From: Flavobacterium poyangense | Lineage (GTDB): Bacteria > Bacteroidota > Bacteroidia > Flavobacteriales > Flavobacteriaceae | Assembly (NCBI RefSeq): GCF_011751075.1 | Contig: NZ_JAALLN010000003.1 | Coordinates: 248,001 to 312,000 of the forward strand | Reading direction: 5' to 3' | DNA: 64,000 nucleotides | Part shown: positions 44,124 through 53,011 of the stretch, piece after piece | Position numbering within the stretch: the stretch's first letter is position 1 | Layout: each line of letters starts with the position of its first letter | Position numbers and translations under genes: made by a program | The notes under the pieces: model-generated | What the model was told of the DNA's origin: nothing | Databases searched by the model: none | What the model saw: the letters and a program-made list of their open reading frames with translations, nothing else

Positions 44124-44279
44124 GCCTACATTAATTGCTTGAATAAACTCGTAAAGACAAGTTTTGAGCTAACTCACTGTTCAAGTTTCCTCGCAAAAAG
44201 CGTGGCATGCTATAGTAGTGATGATTCGCTCATTCTAAATTGTTAGTGTTGAGTTTACCAATAATGAACTAATGTAGGC
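44124..44279 (-). ncRNA. ssrS: 6S-like RNA (resembles 6S-Flavo)
   Basis: 156 bases between zapA and rny. GCCTACATTA (44124-44133) pairs perfectly with TAATGTAGGC (44270-44279), closing the RNA. Inside, AAACTC/GAGTTT makes a second helix, then large unpaired strands face each other, then an apical arm forms (TGAGC/GCTCA, TCACT/AGTGA, CC-CGC/GCG-GG). The minus strand runs into TTTTTTATAT right after the closing stem, giving an end. Long closing stem, central bubble and apical hairpin are the 6S architecture, and a zapA neighbour is also seen for E. coli ssrS. Likely role: binding the housekeeping RNA polymerase. Confidence 0.75.
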
Positions 44280-44305
44280 AGTATCTTAGTTTCTGTAAAG
44301 AACGT

Positions 44306-44599
44306 TTAATTTTCGAGATATTGATCTAAAAGTAAATTTAATTTTTTAATTCTTTCGATGGTCTCGTGACCATCCACATTATAATCAATTTGTTTTTGTT
44401 CTACTTGTGAAGCAAATTGCAAAGCACACATGGCTAATACATCCTGCTTATCGCGAACAGCGTAACTTTCTTCGAATTGCTTTATCATAACATCAATTTT
44501 TTTAGAAGCACTTCTAAGTCCTTCTTCCTGATTAGGTTCTACCGTTAATGGGTAAACCCTATCTGCAATTGATATTTTAATTCTAAGCTTTTCGTCCAT
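44306..44599 (-). CDS. zapA: Cell division protein ZapA
   Basis: 97 residues. RIKISIADRVYPLTVEPNQE at the N-terminus, the linker GLRSASKKIDVMIKQFEESY and the helix DVLAMCALQFASQVEQKQID are the ZapA pattern, with a C-terminal coiled coil. It stabilises FtsZ filaments at the division ring. It follows a coiled-coil gene by 5 bases, and the 6S-like RNA begins 26 bases after its stop. Confidence 0.9.
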   Translation of the reverse strand: MDEKLRIKISIADRVYPLTVEPNQEEGLRSASKKIDVMIKQFEESYAVRDKQDVLAMCALQFASQVEQKQIDYNVDGHETIERIKKLNLLLDQYLEN

Positions 44600-44604
44600 G
44601 TTTC

Positions 44605-44895
44605 CTAGTCTGATAGTTGTGCTATACAGTAATCAATTTCGCGAATTAATGAATTTATTTTAAGCTTTGTCTCTCTCTTGTTGTTGTCACTGCCCAGCAA
44701 TGAATTGGCTATCTTAAGTGTCTCGTACTGCTTTCTCAAAGCCTCCATCTCTTCAGATTTTTTCTGAATAATTTGCGAAGCTTTGGCTAGTTCTAATCGT
44801 AATTCCTGATTGTTTTTCTCTAGTGCTTTTGATTTCTCAAAAAGCTTTTCGACTTTATATTCAAGAGTATCAATTATTTCGGCAATTACACTCAT
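44605..44895 (-). CDS. Coiled-coil protein upstream of zapA
   Basis: 96 residues, almost entirely one coiled coil (VEKLFEKSKALEKNNQELRL, ASQIIQKKSEEMEALRKQYE) with a short polar end. It resembles ZapB-type or similar small division coiled coils in size and position. The tight coupling to zapA (5 bases) makes a role at the division site plausible. Family membership is not certain. Confidence 0.75.
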   Translation of the reverse strand: MSVIAEIIDTLEYKVEKLFEKSKALEKNNQELRLELAKASQIIQKKSEEMEALRKQYETLKIANSLLGSDNNKRETKLKINSLIREIDYCIAQLSD

Positions 44896-45074
44896 TATAA
44901 ATCCTATTCATTACTTAATATTACAAAGTTAGTATTCCTTTTTATTAATGCAATTTTTTATCGATTTTTTTACATTAAAAATAGGCAATTAAATGAAATT
45001 CAATTCGTTGTATTTTTGTAGCTTTTTACTCGTTTTTAGTGTCATATTTCTTTATCTTAGCAAAAATGTTGGTT

Positions 45075-46772
45075 ATGAGATTTTCGATACTTGTTCTGTT
45101 TTTGTCTAATTTTATTTGTGCTCAGACACAATATCCTAAAGATTATTTTCGTCCGCCTCTTGATATTCCGATGCAACTTTCGGGGAATTTCGGGGAGTTG
45201 CGACCGAATCATTTTCATGCGGGCTTCGATTTGAAAACCAATCAGAGAGAGGGATTAAATGTGTATGCCGTTGCAGACGGATATGTTTCGAGGATTAAAA
45301 TTTCTACTTTTGGAAATGGAAAATGCATTTATATTACACATCCTAATGGCTATACTTCTGTTTATGGGCATTTGCAAACTACAGTCGGTCCGATTCAGGA
45401 ATATGTGCAGAAAACGCATTATGCGGAACGTTCTTTTGAAATAGAAATGTTTCCAAAACCAAACGAATTGCCGGTTACAAAAGGGCAATTGATTGCACTT
45501 TCCGGAAATACAGGATCTTCAGAAGGGCCCCATCTGCATTTTGAAATTCGTGATTCTAAAACAGAATTTGTGATAAACCCAATGTTTTTTGGATTTGACA
45601 AAAATATAAAAGATACTAAAAAACCAACGATTTCAAGTTTGTTCGTTTACCCCGTAAGCGAAAATACAGTTGTCAATCTTTCTAAACAACCTTTATTGTT
45701 AAACCTTTCACTTCAGAAAGACGGAACCTATTTGGCAGGAAAAGTAAAAGCAAATGGTAAAATTGGCTTTGGGATTAATGCCGTTGATACCGATGATGTT
45801 TCTCATAATAAAAACGGAGTCTTTAATGTCTCTACTTTTTTAAACGGAAATCAAAACTACAATTATCAGTTTAATACCTATTCCTTTGATGAAATGCGTT
45901 ACATAAATGCTTTGACTGATTATTCGAGGTATAAAAAAACAGGACAGCGTATTCAGAAACTTTTTATGAAGACGCCTTTTGCCTTGAGCATTATAAAAAC
46001 AGACTCACTTCGTGGTATTATTCCTGTTGCGCCCAATTTAACATCGACTTACAGGATTGTAGTTTCTGATTATTACGGAAATCTAAATACTGTGACTGTT
46101 CCGATTGAATATGATACGGTGACAGCAGTTGTAAAGGAAGAGCCGGTAACGTCAAAGTATGCCGTTCGTTATAAAAAAGATGCTAATTTCGAAAAAGACA
46201 ATATGTCGGTATTTTTTCCTGCGGGGACTTTTTATGATGATTTTAATCTGAATTTTGATGTAAAAAACAATCGTATTTATATTCATGAAGATGTTGTTCC
46301 GGTGCATTCCAATTTTACGGTTACCATAAAAGATGATACATATCCGGAAGAGTTACGGGATAAATTGTTTATCGCCAGATTTAGTGGGAATAGCAAGAGT
46401 TATAATGGGACCATACGAAAAAATGATGTTTTTACAACTAAATCAAAAATCTTAGGGCAGTTCGGGTTGGTTCTCGATACGATAGCGCCCGTAATTAAAA
46501 TCGCAAAACCAATTCAGGACAAATGGATCAGTGATCAGAAAACAATTCAGTTTACGATAGGGGATAGTTTATCGGGAATTAAATCGTACAACGGTTATTT
46601 AAACGGGAACTGGATTTTGTTTGAATATGATAATAAAACAAGGAAAATAACGCATCGTTTTGAAGATGGGATGGTTGCAGAAGGTGCTAATGATTTAAAA
46701 ATTGTAGTGGTGGATAATGTAGGTAATTCTACTACCTTTGAAACTCACTTTTTTAGAAGCCAACAAAAATAA
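45075..46772 (+). CDS. M23-family metallopeptidase
   Basis: About 565 residues from the ATG at 45075, which places the signal peptide (MRFSILVLFLSNFICAQ) at the N-terminus. Upstream in-frame ATGs exist at 45039 and 45066. The LytM/M23 domain is near residues 20-175: HFHAGFDLKTN (HxxxD zinc ligands) and GPHLHFEIRD (HxH ligand). The remaining 380 residues are beta-rich, Ig-like, unassigned. Periplasmic peptidoglycan endopeptidase or inactive regulator; the zinc ligands are intact. It overlaps the next gene. Confidence 0.9.
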   Translation: MRFSILVLFLSNFICAQTQYPKDYFRPPLDIPMQLSGNFGELRPNHFHAGFDLKTNQREGLNVYAVADGYVSRIKISTFGNGKCIYITHPNGYTSVYGHLQTTVGPIQEYVQKTHYAERSFEIEMFPKPNELPVTKGQLIALSGNTGSSEGPHLHFEIRDSKTEFVINPMFFGFDKNIKDTKKPTISSLFVYPVSENTVVNLSKQPLLLNLSLQKDGTYLAGKVKANGKIGFGINAVDTDDVSHNKNGVFNVSTFLNGNQNYNYQFNTYSFDEMRYINALTDYSRYKKTGQRIQKLFMKTPFALSIIKTDSLRGIIPVAPNLTSTYRIVVSDYYGNLNTVTVPIEYDTVTAVVKEEPVTSKYAVRYKKDANFEKDNMSVFFPAGTFYDDFNLNFDVKNNRIYIHEDVVPVHSNFTVTIKDDTYPEELRDKLFIARFSGNSKSYNGTIRKNDVFTTKSKILGQFGLVLDTIAPVIKIAKPIQDKWISDQKTIQFTIGDSLSGIKSYNGYLNGNWILFEYDNKTRKITHRFEDGMVAEGANDLKIVVVDNVGNSTTFETHFFRSQQK

Positions 46773-49248
46773 AATCAGACATTTGAATCGTAGCAAGTTA
46801 ATATTCGTCTTCTTTTTTTTGTGCATAGGTGCTGTTTCGCTTGCGCAAAATGCCCGTGTTAAAGGAATTATTTTAAATAATGAAAACCAGCCAGTTTCTA
46901 ATGTGAATATTTCTTTTTTGGGAAATGTTTCGCAGACAGATTCAAAAGGTTTTTTTGAAGTTGTAGTTCCCTCGAATAAAAAAGTAGCATTGATTTTTAC
47001 TCATGTTTCATTAAAAATGATGAGCCTCACGGTAAATTTAAAGTCCAATGAGGTTTTTGTCTTTAATCCTGTAATGAGTGCTTCTGAAGAACAAATGGGA
47101 GAGGTTTTTGTGTCTTCGAAAAATAAAAAGAGAGTACAGGGAATTACCGTCATAGATCCAGAGACAATTAAGAAGATTCCTGGAGCGAATGCCGGAATCG
47201 AGAATATTCTAAAGACTTTACCGGGAGTAAATTCAAACAACGAACTGAGTACACAATATGCTGTTCGTGGCGGGAATTATGATGAAAATCTGGTTTATGT
47301 AAACGAAATAGAAGTGTACCGTCCTTTTCTGATTCGTTCCGGGCAACAGGAGGGTCTGAGTTTTACCAATACCGATTTAGTTCAGAATGTTGATTTTTCT
47401 GCAGGAGGATTCCAGTCTAAATTTGGAGATAAATTATCCTCTGTTTTGGATATTACCTACAGAAAACCTACGGAGTTTGGAGCTTCATTAGAAGCAAGTT
47501 TGTTAGGAGGCAGCGTGTCGGTAGATGCGGTTTCTAAAAATAAAAAATGGTCAGCCGTAACTGGAGTACGATATCGAAATAATAGTTTGCTTGTAAACAG
47601 TCAGGATACGCAAACGAATTATACGCCCACTTTTGTCGATATTCAGACCAATGTAAATTATGATATTTCCGAAAAATGGCAAATGAGTTTTTTGGGAAAT
47701 ATTTCTCAGAACAAATATTTGTATCAGCCTTTAACACGTGAGACCAAATTTGGAACAATAGATCAGCCAATGGCGCTTGCGGTTTATTATGAAGGACAGG
47801 AGAAAGATCAATATGATACGTATTTTGGTGCGCTGAAAACCACTTATAAGGTGTCGCCAAGTTTTACTTTAAAATTTATTGGCTCTTTATTTCATACCAC
47901 AGAAAAAGAACATTTTGATATTTTGGCCCAATATCGATTAGGAAATGTAAATCCTGATGGGACAACTAACCTCGATGATGTCGATTTTACACGTGGAATT
48001 GGTTCACAACTGAATCATGCCCGTAATGATCTCGATGCCTTAATAGCCAATGCAGAAATAAAAGGGTTTAAAGAATGGAGCGACGGTCAGTTAGAATTTG
48101 GCCTGAAGTATACCCGGGAATCCATTCGGGATCGAATAGCAGAGTGGGAAATGATTGATTCGGCAGGATTTTCTATCCGACCGCCAATTATTAATCTTCC
48201 AAAAAATAATCAGCCTTATGTGCCTTATGCAGGGCTGTTGTTGCCCTATCAGGATGTTCGCGCTACTAACTTTAATAGCATAAACCGATTTTCCGGTTAT
48301 GCACAATGGAGCCAGAAGAAGACAATAGGTTCGAATCAGGTTTGGTACAATCTGGGGGCACGTTTTCAGAGTTGGATCGTTTTAGGAGCCTCTGAAGAAG
48401 GGAAAAATCAGATTGTTTTTAGTCCGAGAGGGCAGTTGGCTATAAAACCGGATTGGGATATGGATATGGTTTTCAGACTCTCCGGCGGATTGTACTACCA
48501 GCCTCCTTTTTATAGGGAACTTCGGAATTTAAATGGAGTTGTAAATCCAAATGTAAAAGCGCAGGAATCGATACATATTGTTTTGAGTAATGATTATAGC
48601 TTTAAAATGTGGGATCGTCCTTTTAAATGGGTGACTGAGTTGTATTATAAATCGCTTTCGGATGTAAATACCTATTCTATAGATAATGTTCGCATTCGTT
48701 ATGTTGCGAATAACAATGCAAAAGCATACGCACAGGGTTTTGATTTTAGATTGAATGGAGAGTTTGTTCCCGGCACAGAATCCTGGATCAGTTTTGGATA
48801 TTTGAAAACCGAAGAAAACTACGAAAATAAAGGGTATATCGCACGACCAACCGATCAACGATTGAAATTTGCTATGTTGTTTCAGGATTATATGCCTAAT
48901 ATTCCCAGCGTCAAAATGTATTTGAATTTAGTTTATAATACGGGTGTACCGGGAGGTTCTCCTGCATATTCGGACCCATATTTGTATCAGAACAGGCTTA
49001 ATGATTATCGTAGAGCAGACATTGGTTTTGCAAAAGTTTTTGTAGACAGTAACACGAGAACGGCTAAAACAAGCTGGCTAAAAAACTTCAAAGAATTGTC
49101 GGTTGGTTTTGAAATCTTTAATCTTTTTAAAAATCAAAATGCGATAACCAATACTTGGGTTCGTGACGTATACTCTAAAACGGAATACGCAATTCCGAAT
49201 TATATGACTTCGCGGGTTTTTAATATTAAGCTGAATGCGAGATTGTGA
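46738..49248 (+). CDS. TonB-dependent receptor
   Basis: 836 residues. The start at 46738 overlaps the M23 gene by 35 bases and adds a polar stretch before the signal peptide (SKLIFVFFFLCIGAVSLAQ); a TTG at 46783 is an alternative. A CarboxypepD_reg-like domain (VKGIILNNENQPVSNVNISF) is followed by the plug (IPGANAGIENILKTLPGVNS, YAVRGGNYDENLVYVNEIEV) and a long 22-strand barrel ending SRVFNIKLNARL. Outer-membrane importer; substrate unknown. Coupled to the peptidase. Confidence 0.9.
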   Translation: MKLTFLEANKNKIRHLNRSKLIFVFFFLCIGAVSLAQNARVKGIILNNENQPVSNVNISFLGNVSQTDSKGFFEVVVPSNKKVALIFTHVSLKMMSLTVNLKSNEVFVFNPVMSASEEQMGEVFVSSKNKKRVQGITVIDPETIKKIPGANAGIENILKTLPGVNSNNELSTQYAVRGGNYDENLVYVNEIEVYRPFLIRSGQQEGLSFTNTDLVQNVDFSAGGFQSKFGDKLSSVLDITYRKPTEFGASLEASLLGGSVSVDAVSKNKKWSAVTGVRYRNNSLLVNSQDTQTNYTPTFVDIQTNVNYDISEKWQMSFLGNISQNKYLYQPLTRETKFGTIDQPMALAVYYEGQEKDQYDTYFGALKTTYKVSPSFTLKFIGSLFHTTEKEHFDILAQYRLGNVNPDGTTNLDDVDFTRGIGSQLNHARNDLDALIANAEIKGFKEWSDGQLEFGLKYTRESIRDRIAEWEMIDSAGFSIRPPIINLPKNNQPYVPYAGLLLPYQDVRATNFNSINRFSGYAQWSQKKTIGSNQVWYNLGARFQSWIVLGASEEGKNQIVFSPRGQLAIKPDWDMDMVFRLSGGLYYQPPFYRELRNLNGVVNPNVKAQESIHIVLSNDYSFKMWDRPFKWVTELYYKSLSDVNTYSIDNVRIRYVANNNAKAYAQGFDFRLNGEFVPGTESWISFGYLKTEENYENKGYIARPTDQRLKFAMLFQDYMPNIPSVKMYLNLVYNTGVPGGSPAYSDPYLYQNRLNDYRRADIGFAKVFVDSNTRTAKTSWLKNFKELSVGFEIFNLFKNQNAITNTWVRDVYSKTEYAIPNYMTSRVFNIKLNARL

Positions 49249-49417
49249 TGAAGGAATATAAAAGCTGGAGCATAAATTTTTTTTAAGGACTGGATATTAC
49301 TTTCGTTAGATTACTTCGGGATTGTATTTCTCAATATCTTTGCTTTAGTAAAATTCAATAAAAACAGATAATACAATCAAAAATACTATATTTGATATCC
49401 CATTATAATTAGCGTAA

Positions 49418-50140
49418 ATGAAAAATTATTTAAAATATATAGCCTTAGCATTCATAGGAACAGTAGTAAGTTGTAAAGAGGATGTTAAAAAGCCAAAAGT
49501 AATTTATGATGCTGCTAATAAAGCAAGTGTTGTGGCTAAAGCAGATTCAACGCAAATAGAGGTTGCCGATTTGCCTATCCAAATGGAAGGGACAAACTAT
49601 TTAATACACCCGGTTGGTGATTTGCGAGTGTTCGAAAAAGGTACAAAAGCACGTTACGGATCTTCAAGTGTCAATGACGTAAGCTTTACGATTTCTAATT
49701 TGGGTGAATTTGAAATCACAGGTTATTTGCAAAATCTTAAATTTCAAAAAACAGATTCAGACTCTATTCGTCCTTTGACAGATAAACCGGTTTTGATTTT
49801 AACAGCTACTTACTTAAAGACAGTTGCAGATAAAACACAAAATCAGGTTATGGTCTATACATTGGCCGATTCTGATACTAATAAAGACGGTAAAATAGAT
49901 ACAAGTGATATTAAAACTTTATACTTAAGTCATATTAGTGGCGAGGATTTTACCAAAATTTCAGAAGATTTTCAGGAATTGGTAGATTGGAATTTAATCG
50001 AATCAAAAAACCGCCTGTATTTCAGAACAATCGAAGACACCAATCAAAACGGTCAGTTTGATAAAAACGACGTTTTACACTATAGTTATATTGATTTAGC
50101 GTCTAAAAAATGGGAAGTTAAAAACTATAAGCCTATCTAA
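49418..50140 (+). CDS. Lipoprotein with EF-hand-like calcium loops
   Basis: 240 residues. Lipobox VVSC (Cys near residue 19) after a short hydrophobic signal. The second half has two Asp-rich loops, DTNKDGKIDTSD (about 152-163) and DTNQNGQFDKND (about 211-222), which match the DxNxDGxID calcium-binding pattern. The body is beta-rich. Probably surface or periplasmic. A -7 box TATATTTG lies at 49387. No family recognised with certainty. Confidence 0.7.
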   Translation: MKNYLKYIALAFIGTVVSCKEDVKKPKVIYDAANKASVVAKADSTQIEVADLPIQMEGTNYLIHPVGDLRVFEKGTKARYGSSSVNDVSFTISNLGEFEITGYLQNLKFQKTDSDSIRPLTDKPVLILTATYLKTVADKTQNQVMVYTLADSDTNKDGKIDTSDIKTLYLSHISGEDFTKISEDFQELVDWNLIESKNRLYFRTIEDTNQNGQFDKNDVLHYSYIDLASKKWEVKNYKPI

Positions 50141-50203
50141 AAGGGGTGAGGTTGTAAGTTGGTTGTCCCTTTGTTATTTCAGTTGCAATGTTCCGACAAA
50201 CCG

Positions 50204-50305
50204 TTGTCATTGTGAAGAATGAGGAATCACGCACGCAATTCGACAAAGGTTAGCAGTATGCAGCGAGGAGCTTCTAGTGTGACTCCTCCTTCGTCGGAGT
50301 GACAA
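50204..50305. repeat. Imperfect inverted-repeat element
   Basis: TTGTCATTGTGAAGAATGAG begins the element, and its right end is a diverged inverted version (TCCTTCGTCGGAGTGACAA). About two thirds of the outer 29 bases pair. It resembles a dispersed element seen as TTGTCATTCCGACGAAGGAG-type sequence in other Bacteroidota. No transposase nearby. Confidence 0.6.
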
Positions 50306-50426
50306 GCTAAACGGTAATTCTGTTGTTTCGGGAGGATTTGACCCGAACGATAACGAAACAGATTAAGTAAATTACGTTACAAATCCCGTAAATTTTCAAG
50401 TCAGAATTCAATTCACGATAAAAAGA

Positions 50427-51128
50427 TCAAATCAGTATATCGCTCTCTAAATCTGATTTCTCTATTTCAATTCCAAAACCTAAACGTTCTACCAATTCAA
50501 TAACCAGTTTTTTATACCAGTTTTCTGATTTGGGATGAATGTATATTTTTTCAATTAACTGATTGATATCAACATTGATTTTTATTCCGTCATTTAGTTT
50601 TATACTGCTCTCAGAGGTATCTGTAATGATTCGTACTTCGCGCTCGTATTGAAAACTCTTTCGTTTGAATAAAAACGGAAAGAACGAATCATCAAAAGGA
50701 ATGTATTCTTTTTTGTAATCGATATAATTTACTTTACCTATGTACTGATCGAAATTATTTTCGGGCTTTAATGCTTTTTGCAATCTTCCAATGGTAGATT
50801 GAATGGCTAATCCTTCGCTGTTCTGAGTGAAAATCTGCCACATGGCAAACGACTCATATTCGTTGATATGCCAACTGCTTATGGCTACTTTCTCGCGATG
50901 TGTTTTGTAATAATTTAAAAAGTCAGGATTGTCAATCGCCAGTTTTTTAATTTCTTCAAAAGTAGGCTCGCTGAAAGTACCTTCATATTGGTCCTCAAAT
51001 TTATCCGAACGGGACATGAATAATTTCTTAGAAAGTAATATATCAAGAAATTTAGACAAGTCCAGATATTTCCAGACAACGGTGTCCGGATCTGCAGGCA
51101 GTTTTATGTTCGGATTATTGAGATACAT
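50427..51128 (-). CDS. DUF2971 domain protein
   Basis: 233 residues. VWKYLDLSKFLDILLSKKLF, MSRSDKFEDQYEGTFSEPTF and ISSWHINEYESFAMWQIFTQ are the DUF2971 pattern, and a beta-rich C-terminal half with FKRKSFQYEREVRII completes it. Cytoplasmic, function unknown; related families occur in defence islands, but no other defence gene is adjacent except the DUF1016 protein two genes away. Transcribed on its own. Confidence 0.85.
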   Translation of the reverse strand: MYLNNPNIKLPADPDTVVWKYLDLSKFLDILLSKKLFMSRSDKFEDQYEGTFSEPTFEEIKKLAIDNPDFLNYYKTHREKVAISSWHINEYESFAMWQIFTQNSEGLAIQSTIGRLQKALKPENNFDQYIGKVNYIDYKKEYIPFDDSFFPFLFKRKSFQYEREVRIITDTSESSIKLNDGIKINVDINQLIEKIYIHPKSENWYKKLVIELVERLGFGIEIEKSDLESDILI

Positions 51129-51184
51129 TTGTCTAATTTAGAGATTCGTTTTTTGAGAAATCTAAAATCAGCAATCTAAAATTA

Positions 51185-53011
51185 TCATTCAAAAGACTGC
51201 ATTGTAACCAGTTTATTGTATGTTCCGTTATGTGTGATTAATTCTTCGTGCGTTCCTTGTTCAACGATTTTTCCTTTTTGCATCACCACAATCAGATCTG
51301 CTTTTTGAATCGTCGAAAGTCGGTGTGCAATTACAATCGAAGTTCTGTTTTGCATCATGTTTTCAAGCGCAATCTGAACAAATTTTTCGCTTTCCGTATC
51401 CAATGCAGAGGTAGCCTCGTCCAAAATCATAATCGGAGGGTTTTTTAATACCGCACGGGCAATAGATAAACGTTGTTTTTGTCCTCCCGAAAGTTTGTTT
51501 CCGCTATCTCCAATGTTGGTGTAAATTCCTAATGGCAGGTCTTTTACAAATTCATAGGCATTGGCAATTTTTAGTGCTTCGATAATCTCTTCGTCGGTTG
51601 CGTCTAATTTTCCTAACGAAATATTCGCTTTTATGGTATCGTTAAAAAGGATACTGTCCTGAGTAACCAATCCCATTAAGCTGCGAAGCGATTGCAGGTT
51701 CATGTCTTTGATGTTGATTCCGTCAATAGCAATTGTTCCGTCATTTACATCATAAAAACGGGTTAATAAATTGGCAATTGTACTTTTTCCACTTCCCGAT
51801 TGACCTACCAGTGCAACGGTTTGTCCTTTTTTAACATTGAGAGAAAAGTCTTTCAGAACTGTTTCTTCTTCATATTTAAAGTTAATGTTTTTTATTTCAA
51901 TAGCATCATCAAAAGATGCTTTTTTGATCGCATCCGGTTTCGAGGTAATTGTGTTTTCCTGATCCAGAATTTCTAAAACACGCTCTGCAGCTGCATTTCC
52001 TCTTTTTACGCCATAAGAAGCCTTAGAAATTGCTTTTGCAGGTGTCAGAATATTATAAGCCAATCCCATATAAGCGATGAAAGAAGCGCCATCCAGTGTT
52101 TTGTCAATCAAAACCATCTGACCTCCGTACCAAAGTAAAATGGCAATTACGGTAATTCCCATAAATTCACTGGCAGGAGAAGCTAAGTTCTGACGATTTC
52201 CAATAGTGTTTGACAGACTGAAAAAACGATCTGTTGAGTTTCTGAAAACAGAGTTAAAATAGTTTTCTGAATTGTATCCTTTTACCACTTTTAGTCCACC
52301 AATGGTTTCTTCAATGGTTGATAGAAAAGTTCCTTGTTCTTGTTGTGCTTTTGTAGATTGTTTTTTTAGTTGTTTTCCGATTAATGAAATGATATATCCT
52401 GAAACCGGAATGAAAATAAAAACAAATAAAGTCAGTTTGGCGCTAATAACTAACATGGCGCCTATTGTGAAAACGATTGTCAGAGGTTCTTTCACGATAA
52501 GTTCCAGAATAGCCAGAAAGGAGTTTTGAACCTCGTTTACGTCGGCGGAAATTCGGGAAATAACATCTCCTTTTCTTTTCTCGGAGTAAAAAGCCAAAGG
52601 CAACTCGAGCGTTTTTTTGTACATCGCATTTCGCATGTCTCTTAAAACACCATTTCTAAGAAAAGTGATAAAAAACATCGCTAAATAATCGACTAAGTTT
52701 TTTAGTAAAAATATCGAGATAATTACGGCAACCATTATAGATAGCGTATAACCAATATCATGTTTTTCGGTAGTAGTGGTGATATAATAGCTCAGGTATT
52801 TTTCCCCGTATTCTTTTATGTGTATCAGTCCTTCGTATTTAGGAATAACGGTGTTTCTTTTGGTCTGGTCAAATAATACCTGAATCATAGGAATTAAAGC
52901 CATAAAAGAAAGAGTGCTGAAAAGAGCGTACAAAACATTGAAAAAGATGTTTAAAACCGCATATTTTTTATATGGATATATAAAAGGAACTATTTTTTTG
53001 AAATTACTCAT
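51185..53011 (-). CDS. ABC exporter, fused permease and ATPase (MsbA-like)
   Basis: 608 residues. Six membrane helices in the first 330, then an ATPase with Walker A LVGQSGSGKSTIAN, signature [15 protein letters not shown], Walker [13 protein letters not shown] and switch VIAHRLSTI. The length and layout fit MsbA/LmrA-type lipid or drug flippases. Its ATG overlaps the stop of the DUF1016 gene (ATGA at 53008-53011). The envelope neighbourhood makes a lipid substrate plausible but unproven. Confidence 0.9.
   Translation of the reverse strand: MSNFKKIVPFIYPYKKYAVLNIFFNVLYALFSTLSFMALIPMIQVLFDQTKRNTVIPKYEGLIHIKEYGEKYLSYYITTTTEKHDIGYTLSIMVAVIISIFLLKNLVDYLAMFFITFLRNGVLRDMRNAMYKKTLELPLAFYSEKRKGDVISRISADVNEVQNSFLAILELIVKEPLTIVFTIGAMLVISAKLTLFVFIFIPVSGYIISLIGKQLKKQSTKAQQEQGTFLSTIEETIGGLKVVKGYNSENYFNSVFRNSTDRFFSLSNTIGNRQNLASPASEFMGITVIAILLWYGGQMVLIDKTLDGASFIAYMGLAYNILTPAKAISKASYGVKRGNAAAERVLEILDQENTITSKPDAIKKASFDDAIEIKNINFKYEEETVLKDFSLNVKKGQTVALVGQSGSGKSTIANLLTRFYDVNDGTIAIDGINIKDMNLQSLRSLMGLVTQDSILFNDTIKANISLGKLDATDEEIIEALKIANAYEFVKDLPLGIYTNIGDSGNKLSGGQKQRLSIARAVLKNPPIMILDEATSALDTESEKFVQIALENMMQNRTSIVIAHRLSTIQKADLIVVMQKGKIVEQGTHEELITHNGTYNKLVTMQSFE

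Noticed and set aside
44124-44279. Long hairpin as a simple terminator of zapA
   Set aside because: The paired ends are about 135 bases apart and enclose further matched helices and a bubble; a 6S-like RNA explains this better.
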